Shown here in pieces: positions 6,973-15,059 of a stretch of DNA of 18,103 nt. The notes below the pieces were generated by a model. That model saw nothing but the letters and a program-made list of their open reading frames with translations. It was not told where the DNA came from and did not search any database. Position 1 is the first letter of the stretch, and every line of letters starts with the position of its first letter. The position numbers and the translations under genes were made by a program. The stretch spans positions 1-18,103 of the forward strand of contig MNXO01000129.1 of NCBI GenBank assembly GCA_001872995.1. The letters are read 5' to 3'. The stretch is from Bacteroidetes bacterium CG2_30_32_10 (GTDB lineage: Bacteria; Bacteroidota; Bacteroidia; Bacteroidales; CG2-30-32-10).

Positions 6973-6994
6973 ATGCATGAACGCTAACTACAAT
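6973..6994 (-). repeat. Right arm of inverted repeat flanking the TAC module
   Basis: Inward-facing partner of 5673-5694. Its outer part includes the last codon and TAG stop of serS (6988-6993), so the accessory segment begins directly at the end of the essential gene. It also contains CATGAA (6976-6981), which can pair with TTCATG (6954-6959) to give a weak hairpin followed by a T-rich run that could end serS transcription. Confidence 0.45.
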
Positions 6995-8256
6995 ATATCA
7001 AAACCAGTATAAGGAATTAAGGCTTTAGGAATTTTAACGCCTTCATTTGTTTGATTATTTTCTAGGAGAGCAGCTACAATTCGCGGAAGAGCAAGGGCAC
7101 TACCGTTAAGTGTATGTGCTAATTGTGGTTTCCCTTCTTTTTCTCTAAATCGAAGCTTCATTCGATTAGATTGAAAGGACTCAAAATTGGAAACAGAACT
7201 CACTTCTAACCATTTTTTTTGTGCAGCCGAATAAACCTCAAAGTCATAAGTTAAAGCAGATGCAAAACTCATATCCCCCCCACAAAGTCTAAGTATTCTA
7301 AATGGTAATTCAAGCAATCGAAGCAAACCAGCAACGTATTCGCGCATTTCTTCTAATGTTTGATATGATTTGTCAGGATGTTGTATTTGAACTATTTCTA
7401 CTTTATCGAATTGGTGGAGTCTATTAAGACCTCTCACATCTTTTCCGTACGAACCAGCTTCTCTACGAAAGCAAGAAGAATAAGCAACACATTTAAAAGG
7501 AAGTTCTTCTGCTTTAACAATCATATTCCTAAACATATTGGTAATAGGAACTTCTGCAGTTGGGATAAGATAATAATTATCAAGACCCACATAATACATT
7601 TGACCTTCTTTGTCTGGCAATTGACCTGTTCCATAACCAGAATCTTCATTTACCATCAATGGTGGTTGAAATTCTGTATATCCTTGCTTTAAAGCACTGT
7701 CTAAAAAGAAATTTATTAATGCTCTTTGTAGTTTTGCACCTTTACCTTTATAAACAGGAAATCCAGCTCCAGTAATTTTGTTACCAAGTTCAAAATCAAT
7801 AATATCATATTTAGAAGCGATATCCCAATGCGGAATAGCATCAATAGGAAGTTCTGGGATATCCCCTTCCTGATGAATATTAATATTATCTGCAGCATGT
7901 TTCCCTTTAGGAACAGAATGATGAGGAGTATTAGGTATTTGTAGTAAAATATCGTTAAGCTCTTTCTCTATTAATAGGAGTTTGTCGTTAAGCTCTTTGG
8001 ATAGAATTTTTAATTTGGCTGTTTTATCTTTTAAAGTGGTGGCTTCATTTTGCTTGCCAGTTTTAAACAAAACACCAATTTCTTTGGCTATATTGTTCGA
8101 TTCAAAAAGATTGTCATCTAATAGTTTTTGTGTTTCTCTGCGTTTATTATCTAAATCAAGCACTTTTGTAATCATTTCAGTAGCATCAAAATTCTTAATG
8201 CTCAATTTGTTGATAACTTCTTGCGTATTTTCTTTTATATAATTTAATTGTAACAT
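6988..8256 (-). CDS. serS: Seryl-tRNA synthetase
   Basis: Charges tRNA-Ser with serine in the cytosol; class II aminoacyl-tRNA synthetase. The 422-residue length is normal. Residues 27-105 form the antiparallel coiled-coil arm that contacts the tRNA long variable arm. The catalytic core shows TAEVP (233-237), motif 2 with CFRREAGSYGKDVRGLNRLHQF (262-283, key Arg and Glu present) and motif 3 with HTLNGSALALPR (381-392). The start is the ATG 37 bases after lepB, so it is probably read through from the upstream run. It is the last housekeeping gene before the accessory TAC segment; only 100 bases separate its stop from the possible TTG start of the toxin. Confidence 0.98.
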   Translation of the reverse strand: MLQLNYIKENTQEVINKLSIKNFDATEMITKVLDLDNKRRETQKLLDDNLFESNNIAKEIGVLFKTGKQNEATTLKDKTAKLKILSKELNDKLLLIEKELNDILLQIPNTPHHSVPKGKHAADNINIHQEGDIPELPIDAIPHWDIASKYDIIDFELGNKITGAGFPVYKGKGAKLQRALINFFLDSALKQGYTEFQPPLMVNEDSGYGTGQLPDKEGQMYYVGLDNYYLIPTAEVPITNMFRNMIVKAEELPFKCVAYSSCFRREAGSYGKDVRGLNRLHQFDKVEIVQIQHPDKSYQTLEEMREYVAGLLRLLELPFRILRLCGGDMSFASALTYDFEVYSAAQKKWLEVSSVSNFESFQSNRMKLRFREKEGKPQLAHTLNGSALALPRIVAALLENNQTNEGVKIPKALIPYTGFDIL

Positions 8257-8293
8257 ATTTTAAATTTGTTTGTAGTTTTTATTAAAAAGAAAC

Positions 8294-9793
8294 TTACTTA
8301 ATCAATCTAAACAATTTGCTCCATCTAACTTTATGGAAGAATGATTTTTTGCTATCCAAAGAGAGCCATACAAAAACGGCTTTTCCAACAATATGGTCTT
8401 CTGGAACAAAGCCCCAATATCGCGAATCAGCTGAATTATGTCTATTATCACCCATCATCCAATAGTAGTTCATTTTAAAAGTATAGGTTGATGCTTCTTT
8501 TCCATTGATAAAAATTTTATTGTCTTTTATTTGTAGGTCATTACCTTCATAAGCGTTAATTATTCTGCTATACATTGCAATATTCTTAGTACTTATCGTA
8601 ACAGTAACACCAGCTTTAGGAATTACCAAAGGTCCATAATTATCAACATTCCATTTATAAGCAGAATCGAAGGGGAAAAGTCTTTGATTCCAATACCCAC
8701 TTGGTTCAAGGTATTTTTCGATAGATACAATATTGGGATATGTTCTAAGTTTATTTGCAGCCTCTTCTGTTAATGTCATAAGGCATTCACCATTGTTATT
8801 ATAATTTCCAAATTCAGTAATATCCAAATCTTCAAGTATCATAGGATTTACTGGCATTCCATTGGTTTTAACAACATAATTAAGCTGAGAATTTAAGGGT
8901 ATTGGTGCAATTTTGTCATTAATATAAACAACTCCTTCGGTAACTTGAAGTTTATCTCCAGGAATACCAATACAACGCTTAATAAAATTTTCTCTTTTAT
9001 CAACAGGACGGGAAACTACATGATAATTTTCCCAAACATTGCTACGACCTTCCATACGACACATTTCATAATAACTTCGCGTGCTATTAAGTTCAAGAGT
9101 TGTGGTGTCCCCATCAGGATAATTAAAAACGACAACATCGTAATTTTTAACACTGGTAAGCCCAGGAAAACGGTAGAATGGCAATTTTATCCATTCTAAA
9201 TATGATTTAATAGTGCTCGAAAAAGGCAAAGTATTATGTGTAAAAGGAAATGAAATAGGGGTGTTTGGAATTTTAGGTCCGTAACTTACCTTGCTTACAA
9301 AAAGGAAATCACCAATTAATAATGATTTTTCCATAGAAGAAGTAGGAATTGTGTATGCTTCTATAAAAAATGTTCTAATAATAGTAGCAGCTACAACAGC
9401 AAAAATTATTGCATCAGCCCATTCTCTAATTGCAGATTTAACAATCACTGGTCTCTTATCTGGGTCAACATAAGTTGATTTTTTGGAAAACCCAACAACT
9501 GGTAAATATATGAAAGGAAATATTACACCAACTGCCTGTTGCAGTAGTCCATATTTTTGATAACACTTTAGTATTTCAGCAATCATCAAATAAATCATAA
9601 ATATATTGATGAATGGAATAATAATAAAAATAAACCACCACAAGGGTTTTTTAATAATTTTTAACCAGATGTAGAAGTTATATAAAGGAATAAGAATAAA
9701 CCAGCCTTTAAAACCAGCTTTTTCAAATAATTTCCAAAGTCCAGCAATTGAACTTATCATAAATACAACGGTCAATAATGCATAAATACTCAT
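8294..9793 (-). CDS. lepB: Signal peptidase I
   Basis: Removes signal peptides from exported proteins at the outer face of the inner membrane. The 499-residue protein is longer than the E. coli enzyme, as usual in Bacteroidota. Residues 1-100 are several membrane segments (DUF5684-like, with WFILIPLYNFYIW). A further anchor at about 127-142 precedes the catalytic domain. The serine box is IPTSSMEKSLLIGDF with S153 as predicted nucleophile. The lysine box is FIKRCIGIPGD with K272 as general base. The GDNRHNSADSRYWG box starts at 448. A roughly 120-residue insertion separates Ser and Lys boxes. Only 10 bases separate it from dapB, so it is in the same operon. Confidence 0.97.
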   Translation of the reverse strand: MSIYALLTVVFMISSIAGLWKLFEKAGFKGWFILIPLYNFYIWLKIIKKPLWWFIFIIIPFINIFMIYLMIAEILKCYQKYGLLQQAVGVIFPFIYLPVVGFSKKSTYVDPDKRPVIVKSAIREWADAIIFAVVAATIIRTFFIEAYTIPTSSMEKSLLIGDFLFVSKVSYGPKIPNTPISFPFTHNTLPFSSTIKSYLEWIKLPFYRFPGLTSVKNYDVVVFNYPDGDTTTLELNSTRSYYEMCRMEGRSNVWENYHVVSRPVDKRENFIKRCIGIPGDKLQVTEGVVYINDKIAPIPLNSQLNYVVKTNGMPVNPMILEDLDITEFGNYNNNGECLMTLTEEAANKLRTYPNIVSIEKYLEPSGYWNQRLFPFDSAYKWNVDNYGPLVIPKAGVTVTISTKNIAMYSRIINAYEGNDLQIKDNKIFINGKEASTYTFKMNYYWMMGDNRHNSADSRYWGFVPEDHIVGKAVFVWLSLDSKKSFFHKVRWSKLFRLIK

Positions 9794-9803
9794 AATACCT
9801 AAT

Positions 9804-10520
9804 TTAAAAGTTTAATAAATCTTTCATTTCAAAAAATCCTTTTTTCCCTTGAATCCATTCGGCTGCTAACACGGCTCCAACAGCAAAACCGATGCGATTT
9901 TTGGCAATATGTTTGATTTCAATTGTATCTACTGACGATTCATAAAAAATAGTATGAATTCCAGTAATATTTTCGGCTCTAATCGATTTAATTTCTACAG
10001 AAGAATCATTTTTTTCTTTTGTGTTTATCCAATCTTTTTTTCTATCAATATTTTTTATAATTTCATTCGCAAGAGTAATAGCGGTGCCGCTGGGAGAATC
10101 AATCTTTTGCAAATGATGCGTTTCTTCAAGAAAAACTTCGTATTGTTCTTGTGATTTCATCAGTTGAGCTAACTTCTTATTCACTTCAAAAAATATATTC
10201 ACTCCAATACTAAAGTTTGAAGCATAAAACATTGCTTGATTATTCGACAAACAAAGAGTTTTAATAGCTTTGAGTTGATCATTCCAACCTGTGGTTCCAG
10301 TAACTATTCGCAAATTTAGTGCAAAACACCTCTTAATATTGCCTACTGCAGTAGATGGTGTACTAAAATCTATTACTACATCGGCACTTAGAGGGTTTTT
10401 AATAAAATTTTTCCAATCTTTTTCGGTATCAATAATAGCAACAATACTGTGATTTCGCTCTGTAGCAATCTTTTCAATCTCTTTGCCCATTTTCCCGTAT
10501 CCAGAAATAATTATTTTCAT
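9804..10520 (-). CDS. dapB: 4-hydroxy-tetrahydrodipicolinate reductase
   Basis: NAD(P)H-dependent step of the diaminopimelate/lysine pathway, needed for peptidoglycan. The 238-residue protein starts at the ATG at 10520, which overlaps the upstream stop as ATGA; an ATG two codons earlier is also in frame. Seen: the GYGKMG nucleotide-binding loop (7-12), DFSTP (51-55), TGTTGW (74-79), and the active-site stretch EETHHLQKIDSPSGTA (132-147). H135 and K139 correspond to the catalytic His and Lys of the family. The C-terminus RIGFAVGAVLAAEW is typical. Somewhat shorter than the about 270-residue proteobacterial enzyme, as in other Bacteroidota. Confidence 0.97.
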   Translation of the reverse strand: MKIIISGYGKMGKEIEKIATERNHSIVAIIDTEKDWKNFIKNPLSADVVIDFSTPSTAVGNIKRCFALNLRIVTGTTGWNDQLKAIKTLCLSNNQAMFYASNFSIGVNIFFEVNKKLAQLMKSQEQYEVFLEETHHLQKIDSPSGTAITLANEIIKNIDRKKDWINTKEKNDSSVEIKSIRAENITGIHTIFYESSVDTIEIKHIAKNRIGFAVGAVLAAEWIQGKKGFFEMKDLLNF

Positions 10521-11149
10521 AGGCATATTTTTGGTTTATTGTTTCTGACTATTGGAGATTTCCCAATATTAAAGGAAAAGGTTAAGCCTGGTATTGTTGA
10601 AGAAGTGCTTTTATAATATAGCGGAAGTGATGCTGGTTTAACATTTAATGATAAATTATCATCAATATTAAAAAAGAATAAGTGGGCATCAACTGTAGCG
10701 TCAAGGATATTAAGGACATACCATATTACTCCGAATATGTATGAAAGGTCTCTGTTTCTTCGATAATAATCGTTACGAATTTTTATATCTGCATTGGAAT
10801 AACCAAGGTAAATTTTATCAATTGTTGTGGTATCATTATCCATTCTTTCAACATAAGCAGTGTGAAACTTATTGTATTTATCACCATTAGTTTTAATACT
10901 ATAACCAATTACACCAAAACCAGCATAAACCAAAGGCACTTTCCAATATTTTTTATTATAAACTTGTCCTAATCCAGGAATGCAAGCCGACATAATAGTC
11001 GCTAGTTTTGGTGAATGTAGTTTTGAAGAATCAATAGCTATCGTATCGTTTTTAATTATTTCTTTTTGTGCCTGTATATTGCTTGAAAATAATGAAAACA
11101 GAAGTGTTAAAAAAAAGAATAAGATAAAATAATTAAATTTTACAGGCAT
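10517..11149 (-). CDS. DUF5683 membrane/exported protein
   Basis: A 210-residue protein starting at the ATG at 11149. A TTG at 11182 would overlap parB and put polar residues before the signal sequence, so it is rejected. Residues 1-30 form a signal peptide or anchor ending IQAQ. The DUF5683 core includes IMSACIPGLGQVYNKKYWK, the hydrophobic segment VYAGFGVIGYSI, NDYYRRNRDLS and a final membrane-like segment with ILDATVDAHLF. The function is unknown. Its place between parB and dapB is conserved in Bacteroidota as far as I know. It follows parB by 22 bases and is coupled to dapB by an ATGA overlap. Confidence 0.85.
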   Translation of the reverse strand: MPVKFNYFILFFFLTLLFSLFSSNIQAQKEIIKNDTIAIDSSKLHSPKLATIMSACIPGLGQVYNKKYWKVPLVYAGFGVIGYSIKTNGDKYNKFHTAYVERMDNDTTTIDKIYLGYSNADIKIRNDYYRRNRDLSYIFGVIWYVLNILDATVDAHLFFFNIDDNLSLNVKPASLPLYYKSTSSTIPGLTFSFNIGKSPIVRNNKPKICL

Positions 11150-11171
11150 ATAATATGGTAATGCTTTTGCT

Positions 11172-12083
11172 TTATTTGTCAATAATGGAAAAAATTCTTT
11201 CTAAGTCATCATCAGACCTGAAATTAATAACAATGCTTCCCTCGCCTTTGTGATTTCTTTTTAATAAAATTTTTGTATTTAATTTTTGTGCGATTTGACT
11301 TTGAAGCATTGAAAACTTTTCAGGTGTTTCTATTTTTGTAAAAGAAACTGTTTTTTCAATTGGCTCTTTTCCTATGTTTCTAACAATTTCTTCTACATTT
11401 CTAACCGATAAATCTTTATCAATAATTTTTTTGAAAACGGAAAGCTGAGTATCAATAGAAGGAATATTGATTAAAGCACGGGCATGACCCATAGAAATTT
11501 TATTTTCAATTACTCCCTTTTGAATTTCTTCTGGTAATTTTAGTAATCTAAGATAATTGGTAACGGTAGTTCTATTTTTACTAACCCTTTCGCTAAGCAG
11601 CTCTTGTGTTAAGTCACATTCATCCATCAATCGTTGATAACTAGAGGCAATTTCAATAGCATTAAGGTTTTCTCTTTGAATATTTTCTACCAATGCCATT
11701 TCGAGCATTTCTTTGTCAGTAGCATCTCTAATATATGCAGGAATATCAATTAATCCAGCAATTTTAGATGCTTTGAGTCTTCTTTCGCCAGAAATTAATT
11801 GGTATTGCTCATCATCTAATTTACGAACGGTAATAGGTTGAATAACTCCTTGTTTCTTAATAGAGTTGGCTAATTCCTGTAAAGCAGTATCATCAAAGTT
11901 CAATCTGGGCTGAAAAGGATTACTTTCAATTTGTTCTAATGGAATATTGATAATATTTTTTGAATTATCTATATTACTATTATTAAGATTATTTGAGTTA
12001 TTGAAGTCAGAAATATTATTTTCATCATTATTATCAAGCAAGGCACTAAGACCTCTGCCTAAAGCCCTTTTTTTTGCGTTCAT
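11172..12083 (-). CDS. parB: Chromosome-partitioning protein ParB
   Basis: Binds parS sites near the origin and, with ParA and CTP, organises chromosome segregation. The 303-residue protein begins with KRALGRGLSALL, which in ParB proteins contacts ParA. An Asn/Ser-rich low-complexity linker spans 18-42. The N-terminal CTPase/ParB domain has NPFQPR (55-60), GVIQPITVR (79-87) and the GERRLKA box (99-105). A central helix-turn-helix lies at about 155-182 (LTQELLSERVSKNRTTVTNYLRLL, in two helices), and residues 255-303 form the dimerisation domain. The start overlaps the parA stop as ATGA. No parS-like palindrome was seen in this window. Confidence 0.97.
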   Translation of the reverse strand: MNAKKRALGRGLSALLDNNDENNISDFNNSNNLNNSNIDNSKNIINIPLEQIESNPFQPRLNFDDTALQELANSIKKQGVIQPITVRKLDDEQYQLISGERRLKASKIAGLIDIPAYIRDATDKEMLEMALVENIQRENLNAIEIASSYQRLMDECDLTQELLSERVSKNRTTVTNYLRLLKLPEEIQKGVIENKISMGHARALINIPSIDTQLSVFKKIIDKDLSVRNVEEIVRNIGKEPIEKTVSFTKIETPEKFSMLQSQIAQKLNTKILLKRNHKGEGSIVINFRSDDDLERIFSIIDK

Positions 12084-12889
12084 TTTAGAATGTTTATTTT
12101 TTTATCTGATTTTTTCATTTTTGTTAAGCCATTTCTTTGCAATACTTCTCTTGCAAGGTTTAAATAATTGATGGCTCCTTTGCTTTGGGCATCGTGCATA
12201 ATAATAGTTTCACCAAAGCTTGGTGCCTCTCCCAATTTGGTAGAACGTTGAACTATTGTTTCGAAAACCATAGTTTGAAAATGGGTTTTAACCTCTTCCA
12301 CCACCTGATTACTCAATCTTAAACGCAAATCATACATAGTAAGCAAAATCCCTTCTATTTCTAGCTCAGGGTTCAATCTTGATTGAACAATTTTAATAGT
12401 ATTCAATAACTTTCCTAAGCCTTCTAAGGCAAAATATTCGCATTGAACAGGAATTATCACTGAATTTGCTGCAGACAACGCATTAACGGTGATTAAACCT
12501 AAGGAAGGCGAACAGTCTATAAGAACAAAGTCGTAATCATTTTTAACTTTGTTAATTACTTTTCGCATCATTTTCTCCCTATTGGGTAGGTTAATCATCT
12601 CAATTTCGGCTCCCACCAAGTCAATATGAGCTGGAAATAAATCAAGATTTGGTGTAGTAGAGTTTAAAATGATATTTTTTGGTTCAATATCATCAATAAT
12701 ACACTCGTAAATACTTGTTTTAATGTTTTTAGGATCAAAACCAATGCCAGATGTAGCATTAGCCTGAGGATCTGCATCTATGATTAATGTTTTATATTCT
12801 AAAACAGCCAACGAAGCTCCTAAATTTATTGCTGTTGTTGTTTTACCAACGCCGCCCTTTTGGTTTGCTATGGCAATTACTTTACCCAT
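12080..12889 (-). CDS. parA: Chromosome-partitioning ATPase ParA/Soj
   Basis: Walker-type ATPase that moves ParB-bound origin regions over the nucleoid. The 269-residue protein has the deviant Walker A motif KGGVGKTT (11-18) right after the N-terminal strand, the switch I region DADPQANAT (38-46), and Walker B FVLIDCSPSLG (121-131). PVQCEYFALEGL follows, as usual in chromosomal ParA/Soj. There is no N-terminal DNA-binding extension, which argues against a plasmid type Ia ParA. It overlaps parB by four bases and starts four bases after the metallo-hydrolase stop. Confidence 0.97.
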   Translation of the reverse strand: MGKVIAIANQKGGVGKTTTAINLGASLAVLEYKTLIIDADPQANATSGIGFDPKNIKTSIYECIIDDIEPKNIILNSTTPNLDLFPAHIDLVGAEIEMINLPNREKMMRKVINKVKNDYDFVLIDCSPSLGLITVNALSAANSVIIPVQCEYFALEGLGKLLNTIKIVQSRLNPELEIEGILLTMYDLRLRLSNQVVEEVKTHFQTMVFETIVQRSTKLGEAPSFGETIIMHDAQSKGAINYLNLAREVLQRNGLTKMKKSDKKINILK

Positions 12890-12893
12890 AATG

Positions 12894-13577
12894 TTAAATA
12901 TTTATTGTTTGTCCAATTTCTAATAAAATCAATTCTTTTCCAGCTCTGTTAAATTTATCAATTGCTTCATTTTTATCTATTTGAATGGTGTCAAATGTAT
13001 TGTAATGCATCCCAATAATTTTATCACAATTGATAAACTCAGAGGCGATAATAGCATTGTCAACACCCATTGTATAATTGTTTCCAATAGGTAAAAATGC
13101 AAAATCTATATTTATATATTCTCTTATTAATTTTAAATCGTTAGTAAGTCCAGTATCACCCGCATAATAAAAACTACTATCGTGTAGCCCTTTAATTAAA
13201 AAGCCCCCGGGGTTGCCACCATAGCTGCCATCAGGCAAAGAACTTGAATGTTGAGCAATAAAATATTTTGCTGTTCCAAAATCAAAATCAAAATTTCCGC
13301 CTAAATTCATAGGATGCACGTTTTTAATGCCTTTGGCTGAAAGCCAATTCGTAATTTCAAAATTAGAAATAAAAACAGCATCCGACTGTTTTGCAATTGC
13401 AACTGCATCAGCAATATGGTCATTATGTCCGTGAGAAATAAGGACGTAATCAGGTTTTATACTTTTAAAATCAATCTTTTCAGCTAATTTATTAGGAGTT
13501 ATATAAGGATCAAAAAGTAACTTTTTGTTGTTTACTTTTACTTCAAAACATGAATGTCCATAATAAGTTATTTGCAT
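12894..13577 (-). CDS. UPF0173-type metal-dependent hydrolase
   Basis: A 227-residue metallo-beta-lactamase-fold protein starting at the ATG at 13577; an upstream in-frame ATG at 13601 would overlap the predicted promoter. Residues 1-12 (MQITYYGHSCFE) are the first strands with the GHSCF signature of the UPF0173/UlaG-like group. The metal-binding HGHNDH lies at 49-54. Later metal ligands are probably the His of AQHSSS, the Asp of YYAGDTG and the His of IGMHYNTF. The substrate is unknown; UlaG-like lactonase activity is not shown. It leads the parA-parB run with a four-base gap, so it is likely co-transcribed, though no role in segregation is implied. Confidence 0.88.
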   Translation of the reverse strand: MQITYYGHSCFEVKVNNKKLLFDPYITPNKLAEKIDFKSIKPDYVLISHGHNDHIADAVAIAKQSDAVFISNFEITNWLSAKGIKNVHPMNLGGNFDFDFGTAKYFIAQHSSSLPDGSYGGNPGGFLIKGLHDSSFYYAGDTGLTNDLKLIREYINIDFAFLPIGNNYTMGVDNAIIASEFINCDKIIGMHYNTFDTIQIDKNEAIDKFNRAGKELILLEIGQTINI

Positions 13578-13598
13578 AAATAAGTCTTTTTGGAAAAG

Positions 13599-13631
13599 CA
13601 AAAATACAATATTTTACTAAGGTAAATTCAA
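13599..13631 (-). promoter_or_regulatory. Promoter for the hydrolase-parAB-dapB-lepB run
   Basis: TATTTTTG (13599-13606) fits TAnnTTTG, and a TTG (13629-13631) lies 22 bases upstream. It sits between the strong terminator at 13698-13734 and the first gene, which supports a new transcription unit starting here with a short leader. Confidence 0.55.
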
Positions 13632-13697
13632 TATTTTTTAGAATATATTGCTATTCTTGATTGTTTGCTATTGTTAGAATTTAGTGGATTTTATAAC

Positions 13698-13734
13698 TCA
13701 AAAAGCTGATAGGGTTATTCTATCAGCTTTTTGA
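13698..13734 (-). terminator. Strong intrinsic terminator after DUF3276 gene
   Basis: A perfect 15 bp stem (13698-13712 with 13720-13734), a 7-base loop and T-rich arm ends. It lies 17 bases past the stop of the DUF3276 gene and separates it from the hydrolase-parAB unit. This is the longest perfect hairpin in the window. Confidence 0.85.
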
Positions 13735-13750
13735 TAATAGGATATCTTAA

Positions 13751-14104
13751 TTATTCTGCATTTGATTTATCCTCGGAATGTAAGTCTTCAAATTTTACAT
13801 CCGAAAAATCTTCCTCTTTCTTTTCAAATTCTTGTTCAATAGGCTTTTGATCCGAATTAATAAATTGAATCACTTCGTTTAAGCCATCTGCAAATTTATC
13901 GAAGTCTTCTTTATAAAGGAATATCTTATGTTTTTCATAAAAAAAATTACCACTATCCTTGTCCATTTTCTTTTTACTCTCGGTAATAGTAAGGTATTGT
14001 TGTTCGGTTTTGGTAATTTTTACATCAAAGAAATATGTTCTTTTCCCTGCTCTAACTGCTTTTGAGAAAATTTCGTCTCTCTCTTTATTTTCAAACTCTT
14101 CCAT
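13751..14104 (-). CDS. DUF3276 PUR-alpha-like nucleic-acid-binding protein
   Basis: A 117-residue protein with the start at the ATG at 14104; a TTG at 14134 overlaps the -7 box region and is unlikely. The core is the PUR-type strand pattern RDEIFSKAVRAGKRTYFFDVK, with YLTITESKK and then FEKHKIFLYK-like EKHKIFLYKEDFDKFADGL (split over two strands). Family members bind single-stranded DNA or RNA and are widespread in Bacteroidota. The last 25 residues are an acidic tail (EKKEEDFSDVKFED). It is a single-gene unit with its own candidate promoter and a strong terminator. Confidence 0.92.
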   Translation of the reverse strand: MEEFENKERDEIFSKAVRAGKRTYFFDVKITKTEQQYLTITESKKKMDKDSGNFFYEKHKIFLYKEDFDKFADGLNEVIQFINSDQKPIEQEFEKKEEDFSDVKFEDLHSEDKSNAE

Positions 14105-14138
14105 AAATCTATTTTTAATTAATTCATAAACCAATTCG

Positions 14139-14146
14139 CAAATTTA
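14139..14146 (-). promoter_or_regulatory. Candidate -7 box for DUF3276 gene
   Basis: TAAATTTG on the minus strand, 35 bases before the ATG at 14104. No good TTTG lies at the expected distance upstream. Confidence 0.45.
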
Positions 14147-14161
14147 ATAAAAAATCAATTT

Positions 14162-14182
14162 AAAAACATTTTTCATGTTTTT
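14162..14182 (-). terminator. Hairpin after DUF4159 gene
   Basis: An 8 bp perfect stem AAAAACAT/ATGTTTTT with a 5-base loop. On the minus strand it closes with a T run and lies 20 bases beyond the DUF4159 stop. It is AT-only apart from one pair, so its strength is modest. Confidence 0.5.
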
Positions 14183-14201
14183 TTAATTATGTAATTTAGG
14201 A

Positions 14202-14852
14202 TTATTTAAAAACGTATTGTAAAATATTTGCACCCATTTGTAAAGCCTTGGTGCGTGTTGGTTCCGAATCTTTATGAACTTCATAATCTTCCCAACCATC
14301 GCCTAAGTCGCATTCATAATCATAAAAGCAGACCAATCTCCCTTCATATATCAGTCCAAACCCTTGAGGTGGTTTGTTGTCGTGTTCGTGTATTTTTGGC
14401 AATCCATTAGGGAATAAATATTTTTGATTATATATGGGGTAATCATTGGGGAGTTCTTCAAAATTCAATTCCGGGAAAACCTTTTTCATCTGAGGTCTTA
14501 TAAATTTATCTAATCCATAATTGTCTGATATATGAAGAAATCCACCTCCTACTAAATAATTTTTTAGGTTTTGAGCGTCTTTATCCGTAAATATTACATT
14601 GCCATGACCCGTTAAATGTACAAATGGGTAATTAAAAATATCAACACTACCCACTTCCACAGTAGCAATATTCTCATTGATATTGGTGCCAATATTCTTA
14701 TTGCAGAATTTAACTAAATTGGGTAAAGATGTTGGGTTTGCATACCAATCGCCACCGCCTCCATATTTAAGCAATGCGATTTGAAACCCCTGTGAAAAAG
14801 AAAAGGAGATACACATCAATAGCATTGGTATTAAAAGTAAAAGTTTTTTCAT
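14202..14852 (-). CDS. DUF4159 exported protein
   Basis: A 216-residue protein with a signal peptide (1-20, ending FSFSQG). The rest matches DUF4159: QIALLKYGGGGDWYANPTSL, an extended YPFVHLTGHGNV strand, LKNYLVGGGFLHISDNYG, and HEHDNKPPQGFGLIYEGRLVCFYDYECDLGDGW, given here as separate HEHD and DLGDGWED segments. The fold is glutamine-amidotransferase-like and no enzymatic activity is established. The acidic/His-rich end may bind a metal, which is only a guess. It is flanked by terminators on both sides and appears to be transcribed alone. Confidence 0.88.
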   Translation of the reverse strand: MKKLLLLIPMLLMCISFSFSQGFQIALLKYGGGGDWYANPTSLPNLVKFCNKNIGTNINENIATVEVGSVDIFNYPFVHLTGHGNVIFTDKDAQNLKNYLVGGGFLHISDNYGLDKFIRPQMKKVFPELNFEELPNDYPIYNQKYLFPNGLPKIHEHDNKPPQGFGLIYEGRLVCFYDYECDLGDGWEDYEVHKDSEPTRTKALQMGANILQYVFK

Positions 14853-14895
14853 TTTTAATTAAAAAAAATAATGAGTTATCTTCCAAACAAAGTAA

Positions 14896-14903
14896 CAAAT
14901 TTA
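14896..14903 (-). promoter_or_regulatory. Candidate -7 box for DUF4159 gene
   Basis: TAAATTTG on the minus strand, 44 bases before the ATG at 14852. No TTTG is seen at the usual spacing. The word is short and AT-rich, so chance occurrence is possible. Confidence 0.35.
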
Positions 14904-15001
14904 TAACTTAGTTTTAATAAAAATCTTTTTTTACGGTAATAAAATTTATTCCCCATCATTGAGTTTGTATTTCTACCTGCTCCATTTCATACCAATAAAA
15001 C

Positions 15002-15034
15002 AAAAGCAAGATAATGTTTCGTCATCTTGCTTTT
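15002..15034 (-). terminator. Intrinsic terminator after the beta-barrel gene
   Basis: An 11 bp perfect stem (15002-15012 with 15024-15034) with an 11-base loop. On the minus strand it is followed by a T-rich stretch. It lies 25 bases past the beta-barrel stop. Confidence 0.75.
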
Positions 15035-15059
15035 TCTTAATCGCTAAATGTTCGTTTAT

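Noticed and set aside
5673..6994. Integron attC sites flanking the TAC module
   Set aside because: The GTTAG words suggested attC core sites, but neither copy fits GTTRRRY, and the two halves of an attC must sit together, not at opposite ends of the cassette. No integrase is present.
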